Source of the DNA: Streptomyces sp. TP-A0356
Lineage (GTDB): Bacteria; Actinomycetota; Actinomycetes; Streptomycetales; Streptomycetaceae
Length of the DNA stretch: 64,000 nt
Assembly (NCBI RefSeq): GCF_001417775.1
Contig: NZ_BBZJ01000013.1
Coordinates: 436,945 to 500,944, forward strand
Reading direction: 5' to 3'
Below, piece by piece: positions 52,153 to 61,790 of the stretch (the stretch's first letter is position 1; every line of letters starts with the position of its first letter). Position numbers and translations under genes: made by a program. The notes under the pieces were generated by a model. It saw nothing but the letters and a program-made list of their open reading frames with translations. It was not told the origin of the DNA and made no database searches.

Positions 52153-54729
52153 GTGCCCGGTGAGAACCTGTCCCGCGACGAGGCCCAGGAGCGGGCCGCG
52201 CTGCTGTCCGTCGACGGGTACGACGTGTCGCTCGATCTGCGTTCGGCGGTGGGCGACGCCCCCGCCACCGAGCCGCGCACGTTCCGCTCGGTCACCACGA
52301 TCCGCTTCCGCTGTGCCGATCCGGGCGCCACGAGCTTCGCCGACCTGATCGCCCCGAGCGTCACCGCGGTCTCGCTCAACGGCAAGGACCTCGACCCCAG
52401 CGAGGTCTTCGACGGCACCCGCATCCAGCTGGAGGACCTGGCCGCCGAGAACGAGCTGGTCGTCGACGCCCAGTGCGCCTACTCCCGCACCGGCGAGGGC
52501 CTGCACCGCTTCGTCGACCCGGAGGACGGCGAGGTGTACCTGTACACGCAGTACGAGCCCGCCGACTCACGCCGTGTCTTCGCGAACTTCGAGCAGCCGG
52601 ACCTCAAGGCCCCCTTCCGTTTCGAGGTCCGCGCCCCCGAGGGCTGGACGGTGTGGAGCAACGGCCCGGGCGAACTGCACGACGGGGTCTGGCTCTTCGG
52701 GGAGACCAAGCCGATCTCGACGTACATCACGGCGGTCGTCGCGGGCCCGTACCACTACGTCACGGACACCTACTCCCGCACCTTCGACGACGGCACGACA
52801 CTGGGGATCCCGCTCGGCGCGATGTGCCGCAAGGGCCTGGCGAAGCACTTTGACGCGGACGACGTCTTCCTGGTCACCAAGCAGGGCCTGGACTTCTTCC
52901 ACGACCACTTCGACTACCCGTACCCCTTCGGCAAGTACGACCAGGCGTTCGTGCCCGAGTACAACCTCGGCGCGATGGAGAACCCGGGGCTGGTCACCTT
53001 CCGCGAGGAGTTCATCTTCCGCGGCAAGGTCACGCAGGCGTCGTACGAGCGCCGGGCCAATGTGATCCTGCACGAGATGGCCCACATGTGGTTCGGCGAC
53101 CTGGTGACCATGGTGTGGTGGGACGACCTCTGGCTGAAGGAGTCCTTCGCCGACTTCATGGGCTCCTTCTCGCTCGTGGAGGCGACCCGCTTCACCGACG
53201 GCTGGATCACCTTCGCCAACAACCGCAAGGCGTGGGCGTACCGCGCCGACCAGCTGCCCTCCACGCACCCCGTCACGGCGGACATCCGCGACCTGGAGGA
53301 CGCGAAGCTCAACTTCGACGGCATCACCTACGCCAAGGGTGCCTCCGTGCTGAAGCAGCTGGTCGCGTACGTGGGCCGGGAGGCGTTCCTGGAGGGGGCG
53401 CGCCGTTACTTCAAGCGGAACGCGTACGGCAACACGCGCCTCGGCGACCTGCTGTCGGTCCTGGCGGAGACGAGCGGCCGGGACATGGCGGCCTGGGCGC
53501 GGTCCTGGCTGCAGACGGCGGGCGTCAACTCCCTGACCCCTCAGGTGCTGCTCGGCACCGACGGGCGGATCGCCGAACTGTCGGTGCTCCAGGAGGCGTC
53601 GGAGTCCCATCCGGAACTGCGGCCGCACCGGGTGGCGGTGGGCCTGTACCGCCGTGAGGCGGGCGCGCTCGTCCGGTACGCGCGCGCCGAGGCGGACGTC
53701 CACGGTCCGCGCACGCTCGTCGGCGAACTGGCGGGCGCCGAGGCGCCGGAGCTGGTGCTGGTCAACGACGACGACCTCACGTACTGCAAGATCCGGTTCG
53801 ACGAGACCTCCCTGGCGGCCCTGAAGGAGGGCCTGGGCCAGATCACCGACCCGTTGGCGCGGGCGCTGAGCTGGTCGGCACTGTGGAACATGACCCGGGA
53901 CGCGCTGCTGCCGGCACGGGAGTTCATCGATCTGGTGCTGCGGTTCTCCGGCCGCGAGTCCGACATCGGGGTGCTCCAGATGCTGCACACCTGGGCGAAC
54001 TCGGCCCTGACGCACTACGCGGCGCCCGAGTGGCGCGAGACGGGCGGCCGGCTGCTGGCCGAGGGCGCCCTGAGCGAGCTGCGGCAGGCGGAGCCGGGCA
54101 GTCAGCACCAGCTGACGTGGGCGCGGTTCTTCGCGGCGGTGGCGTCGGACGAGGCCGATCTGCGGCTGCTGCGGGGCCTGCTGGAGGGCACGGAGAAGAT
54201 CGACGGCCTGGACGTCGACCAGGAGCTGCGCTGGGCGTTCCTGGAACCCATGGCAGCACGGGGGGCCGCGGAGGAGTCGGTGCTCGCCGCGGAACTGGCC
54301 CGCGACGACACGGCCTCCGGCAAGCGTCACCAGGTCCGCTGCCTGGCCGCGCGCCCCTCGGCCGCGGTCAAGGCCCAGGCGTGGGCGCAAGTCGTCGAGT
54401 CGGACACCCTGTCGAACGCGCTCGTCGAGGCGACCATCGCCGGCTTCGTGCAGTCCTCCCAGCGGGAGCTGCTCGTCCCGTACGCGGCGAAGTACTTCGC
54501 GGCCATCGAGCGGGTGTGGCACGAGCGGTCCATCCAGATCGCGATGGACGTGGTGAGGGGCCTGTTCCCGTCGCTCCAGGACTCGCAGGGGACGCTGGAC
54601 GCGACGGACGCGTGGCTCGCCGCGCACGAGTCCGCGCCGCCGGCGCTGCGCAGGCTGGTGCTGGAGGCGCGCGACGACCTGGCGCGCACCCTGCGGGGCC
54701 AGGCGTGCGACGCGGGGGCGGCCCGCTAG
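52153..54729 (+). CDS. pepN: Aminopeptidase N (M1 family)
   Basis: This is an 858-residue zinc aminopeptidase that removes N-terminal residues from peptides. The substrate-binding GAMEN motif (NLGAMENPG near 275) is followed by the zinc motif HEMAH (residues about 307-311). The downstream Glu lies in WLKESFADF (about 330). The ERAP1-like helical C-terminal domain is complete. The start is GTG 52153 (VPGENLSRDEAQERA), giving the usual length; the frame to 52060 adds a non-homologous stretch. It is divergent from the Rv2466c-like gene. Confidence 0.95.
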   Translation: MPGENLSRDEAQERAALLSVDGYDVSLDLRSAVGDAPATEPRTFRSVTTIRFRCADPGATSFADLIAPSVTAVSLNGKDLDPSEVFDGTRIQLEDLAAENELVVDAQCAYSRTGEGLHRFVDPEDGEVYLYTQYEPADSRRVFANFEQPDLKAPFRFEVRAPEGWTVWSNGPGELHDGVWLFGETKPISTYITAVVAGPYHYVTDTYSRTFDDGTTLGIPLGAMCRKGLAKHFDADDVFLVTKQGLDFFHDHFDYPYPFGKYDQAFVPEYNLGAMENPGLVTFREEFIFRGKVTQASYERRANVILHEMAHMWFGDLVTMVWWDDLWLKESFADFMGSFSLVEATRFTDGWITFANNRKAWAYRADQLPSTHPVTADIRDLEDAKLNFDGITYAKGASVLKQLVAYVGREAFLEGARRYFKRNAYGNTRLGDLLSVLAETSGRDMAAWARSWLQTAGVNSLTPQVLLGTDGRIAELSVLQEASESHPELRPHRVAVGLYRREAGALVRYARAEADVHGPRTLVGELAGAEAPELVLVNDDDLTYCKIRFDETSLAALKEGLGQITDPLARALSWSALWNMTRDALLPAREFIDLVLRFSGRESDIGVLQMLHTWANSALTHYAAPEWRETGGRLLAEGALSELRQAEPGSQHQLTWARFFAAVASDEADLRLLRGLLEGTEKIDGLDVDQELRWAFLEPMAARGAAEESVLAAELARDDTASGKRHQVRCLAARPSAAVKAQAWAQVVESDTLSNALVEATIAGFVQSSQRELLVPYAAKYFAAIERVWHERSIQIAMDVVRGLFPSLQDSQGTLDATDAWLAAHESAPPALRRLVLEARDDLARTLRGQACDAGAAR

Positions 54730-54791
54730 GCGCCTGTGACGGATCTCCGCCGCGTCGCGGCGCCGCGGCGTCGCGACGCCCGGCGCCCGGC

Positions 54792-54839
54792 GGGGACGGC
54801 GGTTGACGGGGACGGCGGTTGACGGGGACGGCGGTTGAC
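54792..54839. repeat. Three perfect 16-bp tandem repeats
   Basis: GGGGACGGCGGTTGAC is repeated three times without change in the 292-bp gap between pepN and the AbiEi-like gene. The preceding 40 bp are also rich in GCG/CGC inverted repeats and may form the pepN terminator. Confidence 0.9.
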
Positions 54840-55021
54840 GGGCTTCGGGAAACGACAGTTACGAAATACGAGTATCCGAAGCCGTAACCCACCGCTCCCC
54901 TCACGCGGACCAGCCTCTTTCGGCAGTCGAACGCGCGTACTTTAGCGCCATCTTGTCCGCATTTGTCGACAGGCGTGTAACAGCGGTTAGGGGGCCCGTC
55001 CCGGGCGGGAACTCCGGGGTC

Positions 55022-56074
55022 ATGAACCACAACACCCCGCTCTCCCCCCGCCCCCTCCGTCATCTGTCGGAGGCACAGCGCCGGGTGCTGACCACGGCCC
55101 AGCTGCGCGCCCACGGTGTGACCGCCACCGAGACGAACGAGCAGTGCGGGCCCGGCGGCCCCTGGCAGCAGTTCCTGCCCGGCGTGTACCTGCTGCACCC
55201 GGGCCCGCCGACCTCCGAGGAACGTCTGCACGCGGTGCTCCTGTACGCGGCGCGTTCACCGCTCGGCGGCCCGGCGCCCGGCGTCCCGGTCCAGCCGGGC
55301 GCGGAGGGCCCGGGGACCGCGCGGCGCCAACCGGACGCGGTGATCACGGGCCTGGCCGCGCTGACGCTGCACGGCTTCGCCTGCGCGCCCCCGCTGACCT
55401 CGCTGGAGAAGATCGATGTCCTGGTCCCCCGGCTGCGCCGGCTGCGCAGCGTGGGCTGCGCGCGGGTCGTCCGCACCGCGGCGATGCCCGCCCCGCAGCC
55501 GGTGACCGGCCTGCCCGTCGCACCGGTGCCGCGCGCCTTGGCCGACGCGGTGGCGGAACTCGCGGACACCGGGGCGGTGCGCCGTCTGCTGACGGAGGCG
55601 GTACGCGGCGGCCACTGCGAACCGGCCGCCGTCGTAAGGGAGCTGAACCAGGCCAAGCTGCTGAGCCGTCCGCACGTGGTGGACGCGGTGGACTCGCTCC
55701 TGGCGGAGGGCCGGGCGATCGCGGAGAGCCGGCTGTACCGGATGGTGCGCGAGTACGGCCTCCCGGACCCGATGTGGAACGTGGACCTCAGGCTTCCCGG
55801 CGGTCCCTTCCTCGGCGGTCTGGACGCGTACTGGCCCGACCAGGCAGTGGCGCTGGAACTGGACACCCGCGCGCCGCGCCAGGACGACGACGCGCTGTGG
55901 TCGGAGTACGCGCGCAAGCGCGAACACCTGGAGCGGCTCGGCATCACGGTCGTCCACATCACCCCGAAGAAGCTGCGGGACTCGCTGGAGCAGCAGGCGG
56001 CCGTGGTCCGCACGGCCCTGATGGCGGCGGCGGACCGGGAGCCGGCCGCGTATGTCGTGGTGCTGCCCCGTTAG
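55022..56074 (+). CDS. AbiEi-like / DUF559-like protein
   Basis: This is a 350-residue protein. The N-terminal 110 residues resemble the winged-helix AbiEi antitoxin type (LSEAQRRVLTTAQLRAHGVT, then GVYLLHPGPPTSEERLHAVLLYA). The middle resembles its C-terminal sensor half (ITGLAALTLHGF and onward). Residues about 260-340 resemble a DUF559/Vsr-like nuclease fold (DAYWPDQAVALELDTRAP, then KREHLERLGITVVHITPKKL). Such fused proteins are common in actinobacteria without a partner toxin, and none is adjacent here. Start ATG 55022 has only a weak Shine-Dalgarno. Confidence 0.65.
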   Translation: MNHNTPLSPRPLRHLSEAQRRVLTTAQLRAHGVTATETNEQCGPGGPWQQFLPGVYLLHPGPPTSEERLHAVLLYAARSPLGGPAPGVPVQPGAEGPGTARRQPDAVITGLAALTLHGFACAPPLTSLEKIDVLVPRLRRLRSVGCARVVRTAAMPAPQPVTGLPVAPVPRALADAVAELADTGAVRRLLTEAVRGGHCEPAAVVRELNQAKLLSRPHVVDAVDSLLAEGRAIAESRLYRMVREYGLPDPMWNVDLRLPGGPFLGGLDAYWPDQAVALELDTRAPRQDDDALWSEYARKREHLERLGITVVHITPKKLRDSLEQQAAVVRTALMAAADREPAAYVVVLPR

Positions 56075-56101
56075 GGCGCTTGCACGGGCTTCCGGAGGGG
56101 A

Positions 56102-56137
56102 GAGGAGGGGCCGCCGGTCCGTCGGCGGCCCCTCCTC
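56102..56137. terminator. Bidirectional terminator
   Basis: A 15-bp perfect stem (GAGGAGGGGCCGCCG and CGGCGGCCCCTCCTC) with a 6-base loop lies between the convergent AbiEi-like gene and the glycosyltransferase gene. Confidence 0.9.
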
Positions 56138-56148
56138 ATGCCGTGCGG

Positions 56149-57378
56149 TCAGAGCGGCTCCGGCAGGGGCGGCTCGGGCAGCGGCGACCTGACCCCCTCG
56201 GCGTGGACACGGTCGATGAGCGCGGCGTACGAGGCGATCATGCGGGTGCGGCTGAAGCGCTCACGGCTGTGGGCGAGGACCGGTGCGAGGGCCGGGCGGG
56301 CGGCGACGGCGTCGCTCCAGGCCCGCGCGATCGCGTCGGGGTCCGGCGGGGTGACGAAGCCGTGCCCGGCCACGATCGCCGCGCTGTCGCCCACGTCGGT
56401 GGCGACGGGCACCGCCCCGCACATCATGCCCTCGATCAGACACAGCGGGGCCGCCTCGCCCCAGGACGAGGTCAGCGCCACCACGTCGGCCGCCGCGTAG
56501 ACGGTCTCCATGTCGCGCCGCACTCCCAGTGCGTGGAGCCGGGGCGTGAGCCGCGCCGTGTCGTCCCCGAACGCCGCCTCGATGTCGGCGCGCAGCGCCG
56601 GCTGGGCCTCGGTCATGCCCGCGCCGCACATCAGCACGTGCCCCCGGGGCTCGCGCCGCAGCCAGGCCCGTGCCGCGCGCAGGAACAGCGGAACGTTCTT
56701 CATCGTGTCGTACCGGGCCGCGAAGACGACGACCGGCGCGGAGTCCGGGATGCCGAGCACCGACCGCAGCAGGGCGCGCCGACCGGCATCGGGCCGGAAG
56801 CGCAGCAGGTCGACCCCGTTGGGGATGACGTGCAGCAGCTCGGGCGGAATCCCGGCGGCCTCGTAGGCGGCCCGGGTCGACTCGGCGCAGCAGACGCAGG
56901 CCACCACCGTGCCGTCGGCGATGGCCGCCTTCAGCTCGCACAGGGCCGCGCCCTGGTTCTCCGGGTCCGAGCGGTGCAGGCAGACGATCACCGGCCGGCG
57001 CGGCAGGCCGCCCTGGTTGAGCAGCCCGAGCGGCTGCTCCTTGAGCGACAGGATGACGTCGGCACCGGCCATGGCCCTGGCCGTCGCCGCCAGCTCCGGC
57101 CCGCTGAAGAGCACAGGATCGACGGCCGAGGCCCCGGGCAGGCCGAAGGTGCGGCCCAGGGACGTGACGCCCACCCCGGCCGCGGTCAGCGACCGGTAGC
57201 AGGCGTCGGCCTCCATCGGCTGCCGGGTGGCCTCACGGAGCACCTCCCCGTGGAGGCTCAGCACACTGTGGTGCTGGCCGCCTTCGTGGAGTCCCAGGAC
57301 GACGTCACTGTGGAGGATCCGGGCGCCCCCGGAGAAGAAGCCCTCATAGACCGAGAGCACGCGCAGACCGTGCCTCAT
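56149..57378 (-). CDS. Glycosyltransferase family 4
   Basis: This is a 409-residue GT-B fold enzyme. The N-terminal acceptor domain starts RVLSVYEGFFSGGARILHSD, with a GGAR-type start. The nucleotide-sugar domain has LHVIPNGVDLLRF near 200, FAARYDTMKN near 235 and the E-x7-E donor motif region SSWGEAAPLCLIEGMMCG near 340. No membrane helix is seen. The acceptor and sugar cannot be told. ATG 57378 is the likely start; the longer frame to 57417 adds 13 residues. It stands alone between two terminators. Confidence 0.82.
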   Translation of the reverse strand: MRHGLRVLSVYEGFFSGGARILHSDVVLGLHEGGQHHSVLSLHGEVLREATRQPMEADACYRSLTAAGVGVTSLGRTFGLPGASAVDPVLFSGPELAATARAMAGADVILSLKEQPLGLLNQGGLPRRPVIVCLHRSDPENQGAALCELKAAIADGTVVACVCCAESTRAAYEAAGIPPELLHVIPNGVDLLRFRPDAGRRALLRSVLGIPDSAPVVVFAARYDTMKNVPLFLRAARAWLRREPRGHVLMCGAGMTEAQPALRADIEAAFGDDTARLTPRLHALGVRRDMETVYAAADVVALTSSWGEAAPLCLIEGMMCGAVPVATDVGDSAAIVAGHGFVTPPDPDAIARAWSDAVAARPALAPVLAHSRERFSRTRMIASYAALIDRVHAEGVRSPLPEPPLPEPL

Positions 57379-57680
57379 GCGCACACGACCACCCGCCTTG
57401 CACATATAGCGAACCATCCCCGTGAACAGCGGGTTAGCCGATATGACGCGGCATAGATGTTTCAGACAGATGAACGGCGGGTCTCATGTCCGAGTCGGAT
57501 GGGTTTACTCCGTAATTCCGGGGTCTTCGCATGCCCTGGTCCCGGTGCGATAGCGGTGGAACGATCACCGGATGGCCCCGGACGACCGGGTCGATCACCC
57601 CGCGATCACGACGGCCCACGGGAGCCGGCCGTGGAGCGGGCGGAGCCGGTGCTGCCGGAGAGGGGTGAGCCGGGGACGGC
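57379..57680. other. Intergenic region (302 bp)
   Basis: It contains the glycosyltransferase promoter side and the end of the serine hydrolase unit. A hairpin at 57664-57685 (GGTGAGCC and GGCTCACC) overlaps the hydrolase stop and may terminate it. No further gene is supported. Confidence 0.45.
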
Positions 57681-58823
57681 TCACCTGCCGCAGAACTCCG
57701 CCTCGATCACCGCGTCGCTGTTCCCCGACCAGTCGCCGTTGAAGTTGAGGGCGAGGGAGTGACGGCCGTCCGCGGTGGTGACGGCCAAGGACGTCGAACC
57801 GTGGATGCCGCCGTCGTGGCCCCAGACATGGACCCCGCAGCTGAGTGTCCGGTCGATCAGGCCGAGCCCGTAGCCCGCGTTCGGGATGCCGTGGACCGTG
57901 ACCGTCGTCTTCATCTCCTTCAGCTGCTCGGGCGGCAGCAGCCTGCCCGTCAGCAGGGCCGAGTAGAAGCGGGTCAGGTCCGCGGAGTCCGAGATCATCT
58001 CGCCCGCGGAGGACGCCAGGGACGGGTTCAGGGTCGTGACGTCGTACGCCGGGCCGGTCGTCGCCTCGCCCAGCTTGCTGTAGGCGCGGCTGCTCGGCCG
58101 CGGGACCGTGGTCCTGGTGCCGGGGACCGAGGTGGCGCGCAGGCCCAGCGGCTCGATGACGCGGTCGCGGATCTCCCGCGCGTACGAGTGCCCGGTGACC
58201 TTCTCGATCACCATGCCGGCCACGACGTAGTTGGTGTTGGAGTAGTTCCAGGAGGTGCCCGGCGCGAAGTCCGGCTTGTGGGACATCGCGACACGTACCA
58301 GGTCCTGCGGCTTCAGGGTGTCGTAGCGGTGCCGGAAGAAGCCGTCCTTCAGGAAGTACGTACGGGCGAACGTGTCGTCCGCCGTGTAGTTGAAGATGCC
58401 CGAGGTGTGGTTCAGCAGCCTGCGGACGGTGATGAGTCGGCCGTCGTGGCCGTGGCCGCGGATCACACCCGGCAGCCACTTCTCCACCGTGTCGTCGAGG
58501 GACAGCCGTCCCTCCGCCTCCAGTTGGAGCAGCACGGTCGACACGAACGTCTTGGTGATGCTGCCGACGCGGTAGCGGTCCTCGGTCGAACGCGGCGTAC
58601 CCGTCCTCAGGTCGCCGACTCCCGAGGTCGCCCGCCACGTGCCGGATCCGTCCTTCGCCGTGGCGGTCACGCCGGGGACGCCCGCCTTGACGGCGGCGTC
58701 CATGGCCTGCCGGGTGGCGGTGTGGTCGGCCGCTCTCGGAGCGGCGGAGGCCGGGGCGGTGAGGGCCACCGCCGTGACGGCCACCGTCGCCGCCGCTCCC
58801 ATCAGTCCTCTGCGTACGGACAT
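57681..58823 (-). CDS. Secreted serine hydrolase (beta-lactamase/DD-peptidase fold)
   Basis: This is a 380-residue protein. A signal peptide (MSVRRGLMGAAATVAVTAVA and onward, processed near ASAAPRA) precedes a class C beta-lactamase-like/DD-carboxypeptidase domain. The nucleophile motif is SITK (in RVGSITKTFVS, near 80), the YSN triad motif is in SWNYSNTNYVV near 175, and the H-x-G third motif is GHDGG in VHVWGHDGGIHGS near 345. It resembles the extracellular DD-peptidase of Streptomyces (R61 type), so a peptidoglycan role is likely. The ATG at 58823 with GGGGGAAGA upstream decides the start. Confidence 0.85.
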   Translation of the reverse strand: MSVRRGLMGAAATVAVTAVALTAPASAAPRAADHTATRQAMDAAVKAGVPGVTATAKDGSGTWRATSGVGDLRTGTPRSTEDRYRVGSITKTFVSTVLLQLEAEGRLSLDDTVEKWLPGVIRGHGHDGRLITVRRLLNHTSGIFNYTADDTFARTYFLKDGFFRHRYDTLKPQDLVRVAMSHKPDFAPGTSWNYSNTNYVVAGMVIEKVTGHSYAREIRDRVIEPLGLRATSVPGTRTTVPRPSSRAYSKLGEATTGPAYDVTTLNPSLASSAGEMISDSADLTRFYSALLTGRLLPPEQLKEMKTTVTVHGIPNAGYGLGLIDRTLSCGVHVWGHDGGIHGSTSLAVTTADGRHSLALNFNGDWSGNSDAVIEAEFCGR

Positions 58824-58916
58824 GTCTTCCCCCTTCTCGCCGGTGGGCGTGGTCAGCCAGGGGGACCGCACCCATGAGCGCCGGGGTTGCCTGCCCGTAT
58901 GCCGGTTGACCGGGTT

Positions 58917-60686
58917 TCAGCCCTTCTTCAGCACCAGTTCCGTGTTGCGGTCCACCGCGTTGCCCGCCAGTGTCCGGTTGGCGCCGGGCGCGTTGAGGGA
59001 CAGCTCACGGTAGAGGGCGGCCAGGCCCGTCCGGGTGAGGTCGGCGAAATCCGTGCGGTGCGGGGCGGCGGACTCGATGAGCGTGGTGAACAACGAGAGC
59101 GTGCCGTCTTTGTTGTCCACGAGCTCGACGATCCGGGCGAGTTGGGGGTGGTCGACGTGCGAGGCGGTGGAGATCTCCCAGAAGCCGTGGCCGCCGGCGG
59201 CGGAGTGCGGGGTGATCACGTTCTTGTGGATGTGCCCGTTCACCCAGGCCAGCACGTTGCGGTGGCCGGCGAGCAGGGCGACGACCTCGGCGCCGTTGTG
59301 ACGCCGCTCGCCGGGGCGGGCCGGGTCGGGACGGGTGTTGTCCATCGACTTGCTGGTGTGATGGCTGAAGACGACGGCGTACGAGTCCTTGTTGTCGCGC
59401 AGCGTCCTGTCCAGCCACTGCAGCTGCGCGGTGCCGATGGAGCCTTCGTAGTGGCCGGCCGCGTCGGTGGTGTCGAGGCTGATGCCGATGACGTCGTCGG
59501 CGATGCGGAAGGAGTAGTACTGGGTGCCGGCGTCCACGTTCGCCGACGAGTAGCCGTGGCCGACCGGGCCCGGGCCCGTGTACGCCGGGTCGAGGTGCGC
59601 CTTGAGGTAGTCGGCGGGGGTGCAGGGGGCGCGCTTCTCGTCCGGGGTGACCGAGCGCATGGCGCGGGCGTGGGCCTTGAGCAGGTCACGGAACTGGACA
59701 CCCCTGGGGTCCTTGGCGTTCTTGATCGTGTCCTGGAGCTTCCTCGCCTCGGCCGCGGACAGGCTCATCAGCTTCCTGCCGCCGATGGCGTACTCGGCGA
59801 GGTACGGGTCGCCGTGCGCGTAGCAGCCCAGCGGCAGGGCGTCGTGGTTGCCGACCGTGGAGTACCACGGCAGCGTGAGGCCGGGGCTGCGCACCTCGCG
59901 GATCGCGGCGGCCAGGAACCCCTCGATGTGCGGGAAGCCGAGCTGCTTGTCCGCGTCGCGCAGGGTCGAGTCGGGCTGCCAGTACAGCTTGAGGCCACTG
60001 CTCTGAACGCCCTCGTAGTGCCGGGGATCACCGGAGTTGGGGGTGATGCGACCTCCGCTCATGATCTTCATGAACCACTCCAACTCGGACTTGGCGTTGT
60101 TGTCCGTGTTGTCGCCGGTGGTCATGACGAAGTGGAGCGGGGTGCCGGTGACGGGTGCGCCCCGCAGCGAGTTGACCCGCTCGACCAGCGAGATCGCGCC
60201 GGGCACGGTGAGCGCCTCGTGGGGCCGCCAGGCGTGCGGGTCGGTCGAGCGCAGGTACTCCAGCCGCAGCGGGTGCTGGCTGTCGATCAGGTGCAGATCG
60301 GTGAACTGCACGAACGCCGTGAGAGTGGTGCGGCGGCCCGCCCGGCCCGCCTGGGGCGCGGCCAGCTCATCGCGTACGGCGCGCGGCCAGCCGGGGCCGT
60401 CGCCGAGGCGGCGGTACCCGGAGCCGTTCCGGGGAGCGGCGACACCGGCGACGGTGGTGCCCTTCGTGTAGGGCGCGAGCGGGGCGGCCTGCGCCCTCCC
60501 GGAGGAGGTGGCGGGTGCTTCGGCCGTGCCGTCGTGAGCCATGCCGTCGTGCGCCGTGGCGGCCTGGCTGTCACTGGGCCGCAGGGCGTAGCCGACGCCC
60601 GCGGGGACGGGCACCGCGCCGGCGGCGAGGACGGTGCCGCGGTCTACCCCCGGCACGGAGCGGGTGACAGAGCGTAGGCGCGACAT
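58917..60686 (-). CDS. Secreted TIGR03767-type metallophosphoesterase
   Basis: This is a 589-residue calcineurin-like phosphoesterase of the actinobacterial TIGR03767 group. The N-terminus has a weak export signal. Metal motifs are visible: FTDLHLIDSQHPL near 130 (DxH), TTGDNTDNN near 185 (GDN), GNHD in STVGNHDALPLG near 275, and NGHIHKN near 485. The substrate is unknown. ATG 60686 is supported by a GGGGGGA upstream; the frame to 61079 is rejected. It is the first gene of a minus-strand run ending at the serine hydrolase, though 93 bp separate them. Confidence 0.8.
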   Translation of the reverse strand: MSRLRSVTRSVPGVDRGTVLAAGAVPVPAGVGYALRPSDSQAATAHDGMAHDGTAEAPATSSGRAQAAPLAPYTKGTTVAGVAAPRNGSGYRRLGDGPGWPRAVRDELAAPQAGRAGRRTTLTAFVQFTDLHLIDSQHPLRLEYLRSTDPHAWRPHEALTVPGAISLVERVNSLRGAPVTGTPLHFVMTTGDNTDNNAKSELEWFMKIMSGGRITPNSGDPRHYEGVQSSGLKLYWQPDSTLRDADKQLGFPHIEGFLAAAIREVRSPGLTLPWYSTVGNHDALPLGCYAHGDPYLAEYAIGGRKLMSLSAAEARKLQDTIKNAKDPRGVQFRDLLKAHARAMRSVTPDEKRAPCTPADYLKAHLDPAYTGPGPVGHGYSSANVDAGTQYYSFRIADDVIGISLDTTDAAGHYEGSIGTAQLQWLDRTLRDNKDSYAVVFSHHTSKSMDNTRPDPARPGERRHNGAEVVALLAGHRNVLAWVNGHIHKNVITPHSAAGGHGFWEISTASHVDHPQLARIVELVDNKDGTLSLFTTLIESAAPHRTDFADLTRTGLAALYRELSLNAPGANRTLAGNAVDRNTELVLKKG

Positions 60687-60921
60687 TGCGCGATCCCCCC
60701 GAGTGTCGAACGCGTCGGCAGTGGCCGCGGAGCCTCGCTGTCGCGAACGCCCCGCTCGCTCCGGATCGTTGGCATCGGGGATGACCAGGGCGTGAACGCG
60801 ACGGCAACACGCGGCGCCCATCACGGTACGTGGATCTCCATCCACCCCGCGCGCCCGCGACCGCTCGCCGGGCGGCCGGGCGGGCGGCCACTCCGTGTTC
60901 GTCTCGCGGGGTACACCGGAG

Positions 60922-61380
60922 CTATCCTCCGGGGAGCGCGGAGCGGCCCGCCGCGGGACGCTGGCGCCACAGCGCGAGTCCGGTGTCGACGAGCGCGACC
61001 CGCCGCAGCGCGGGCACGGCGGCCAGGTCCTGCCAGGCGGCCAGGTCGGTGGAGCCGCCGACCTCGTTGCGGAGCTCACCGCCGACGACGTGCCCCTCGT
61101 AGAGGAGCCGTACGCCGTGGTGGTCGACGACGCGTCCGAAGCGGCGGCGGAAGCTGCGGCGGATCGAGTCCACGCCGAGCAGTCCGGTGAGCTCGATGCG
61201 GTAGCCGGTCTCCTCCTCCACCTCGCGCACCACGGTGTCGTAGGGATCTTCGCCGTGCTCCATGCCGCCGCCGGGCAGGGTCCACTCGGGCGTGCCGTCG
61301 CGGGCCGTACCGCGGGCGAGCAGGAGCCGGCCGTCGCGAACGCAGATGGCGTAGGCCGCCACCCTCAACTTTTTGCGCAC
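60922..61380 (-). CDS. NUDIX hydrolase
   Basis: This is a 152-residue pyrophosphohydrolase of the NUDIX/MutT superfamily. The NUDIX box is present, from GGGMEHGEDPYDTVVREVEEE to TGY (residues about 36-60), with the essential G-x5-E-x7-REVxEE pattern. The N-terminus KKLRVAAYAICVRDGRLLLAR is the usual first strand pair. Substrate specificity is not evident. It lies 235 bp upstream of the metallophosphoesterase on the same strand and probably has its own promoter. Confidence 0.88.
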   Translation of the reverse strand: MRKKLRVAAYAICVRDGRLLLARGTARDGTPEWTLPGGGMEHGEDPYDTVVREVEEETGYRIELTGLLGVDSIRRSFRRRFGRVVDHHGVRLLYEGHVVGGELRNEVGGSTDLAAWQDLAAVPALRRVALVDTGLALWRQRPAAGRSALPGG

Positions 61381-61790
61381 GCCCGGACGTTAACCCGCCG
61401 GATCCGGATTGGCAGGCGAGTATCCGGGCGCGGCCCACCGCAGCGGTACCGCCGAGGGGGTGACGACGGCGTCCCGCACGGTGAAGCGGACCCTGCGCTC
61501 CTCGTCGCCACCGACGCCGACCCGGCGTGGGGCCCACTGCACGCACTACGCGCGTAGGGAGGCAGCGGGCCCACGGGAATGTCCCACCCTGCGCCGCTAA
61601 GTCCTCGATGGCACATGGCGGGATTACGCCATGACTCCATCCCGTCTCGGTCAACTCTCCCCAAACATCTGTCCCTTGGGTAAAGCTGAGCGATCGCCCG
61701 GACCCGAAATCCGGACGACCGTGGCCAGGACCGATCGATCGTCAGGTCCCGGCCGCACCGCTTTCGTTCCTTTACCTACAAGGGATGCCG
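61381..61790. other. Intergenic region (410 bp) before the protease
   Basis: It is divergent between the NUDIX gene and the protease gene, so it holds both promoters. A plus-strand stretch around 61440-61560 has coding-like composition (ending ...DPAWGPLHALRA) without a start or ribosome-binding site and may be a remnant. No RNA or riboswitch is recognised. Confidence 0.4.

Noticed and set aside
60687..61079. N-terminal extension of the metallophosphoesterase
   Set aside because: The extension is antisense to part of the NUDIX gene and lacks homology; ATG 60686 has its own ribosome-binding site.
61409..61600. Short plus-strand frame before the protease
   Set aside because: Arg/Thr/Pro-rich shadow-like composition and no ribosome-binding site.
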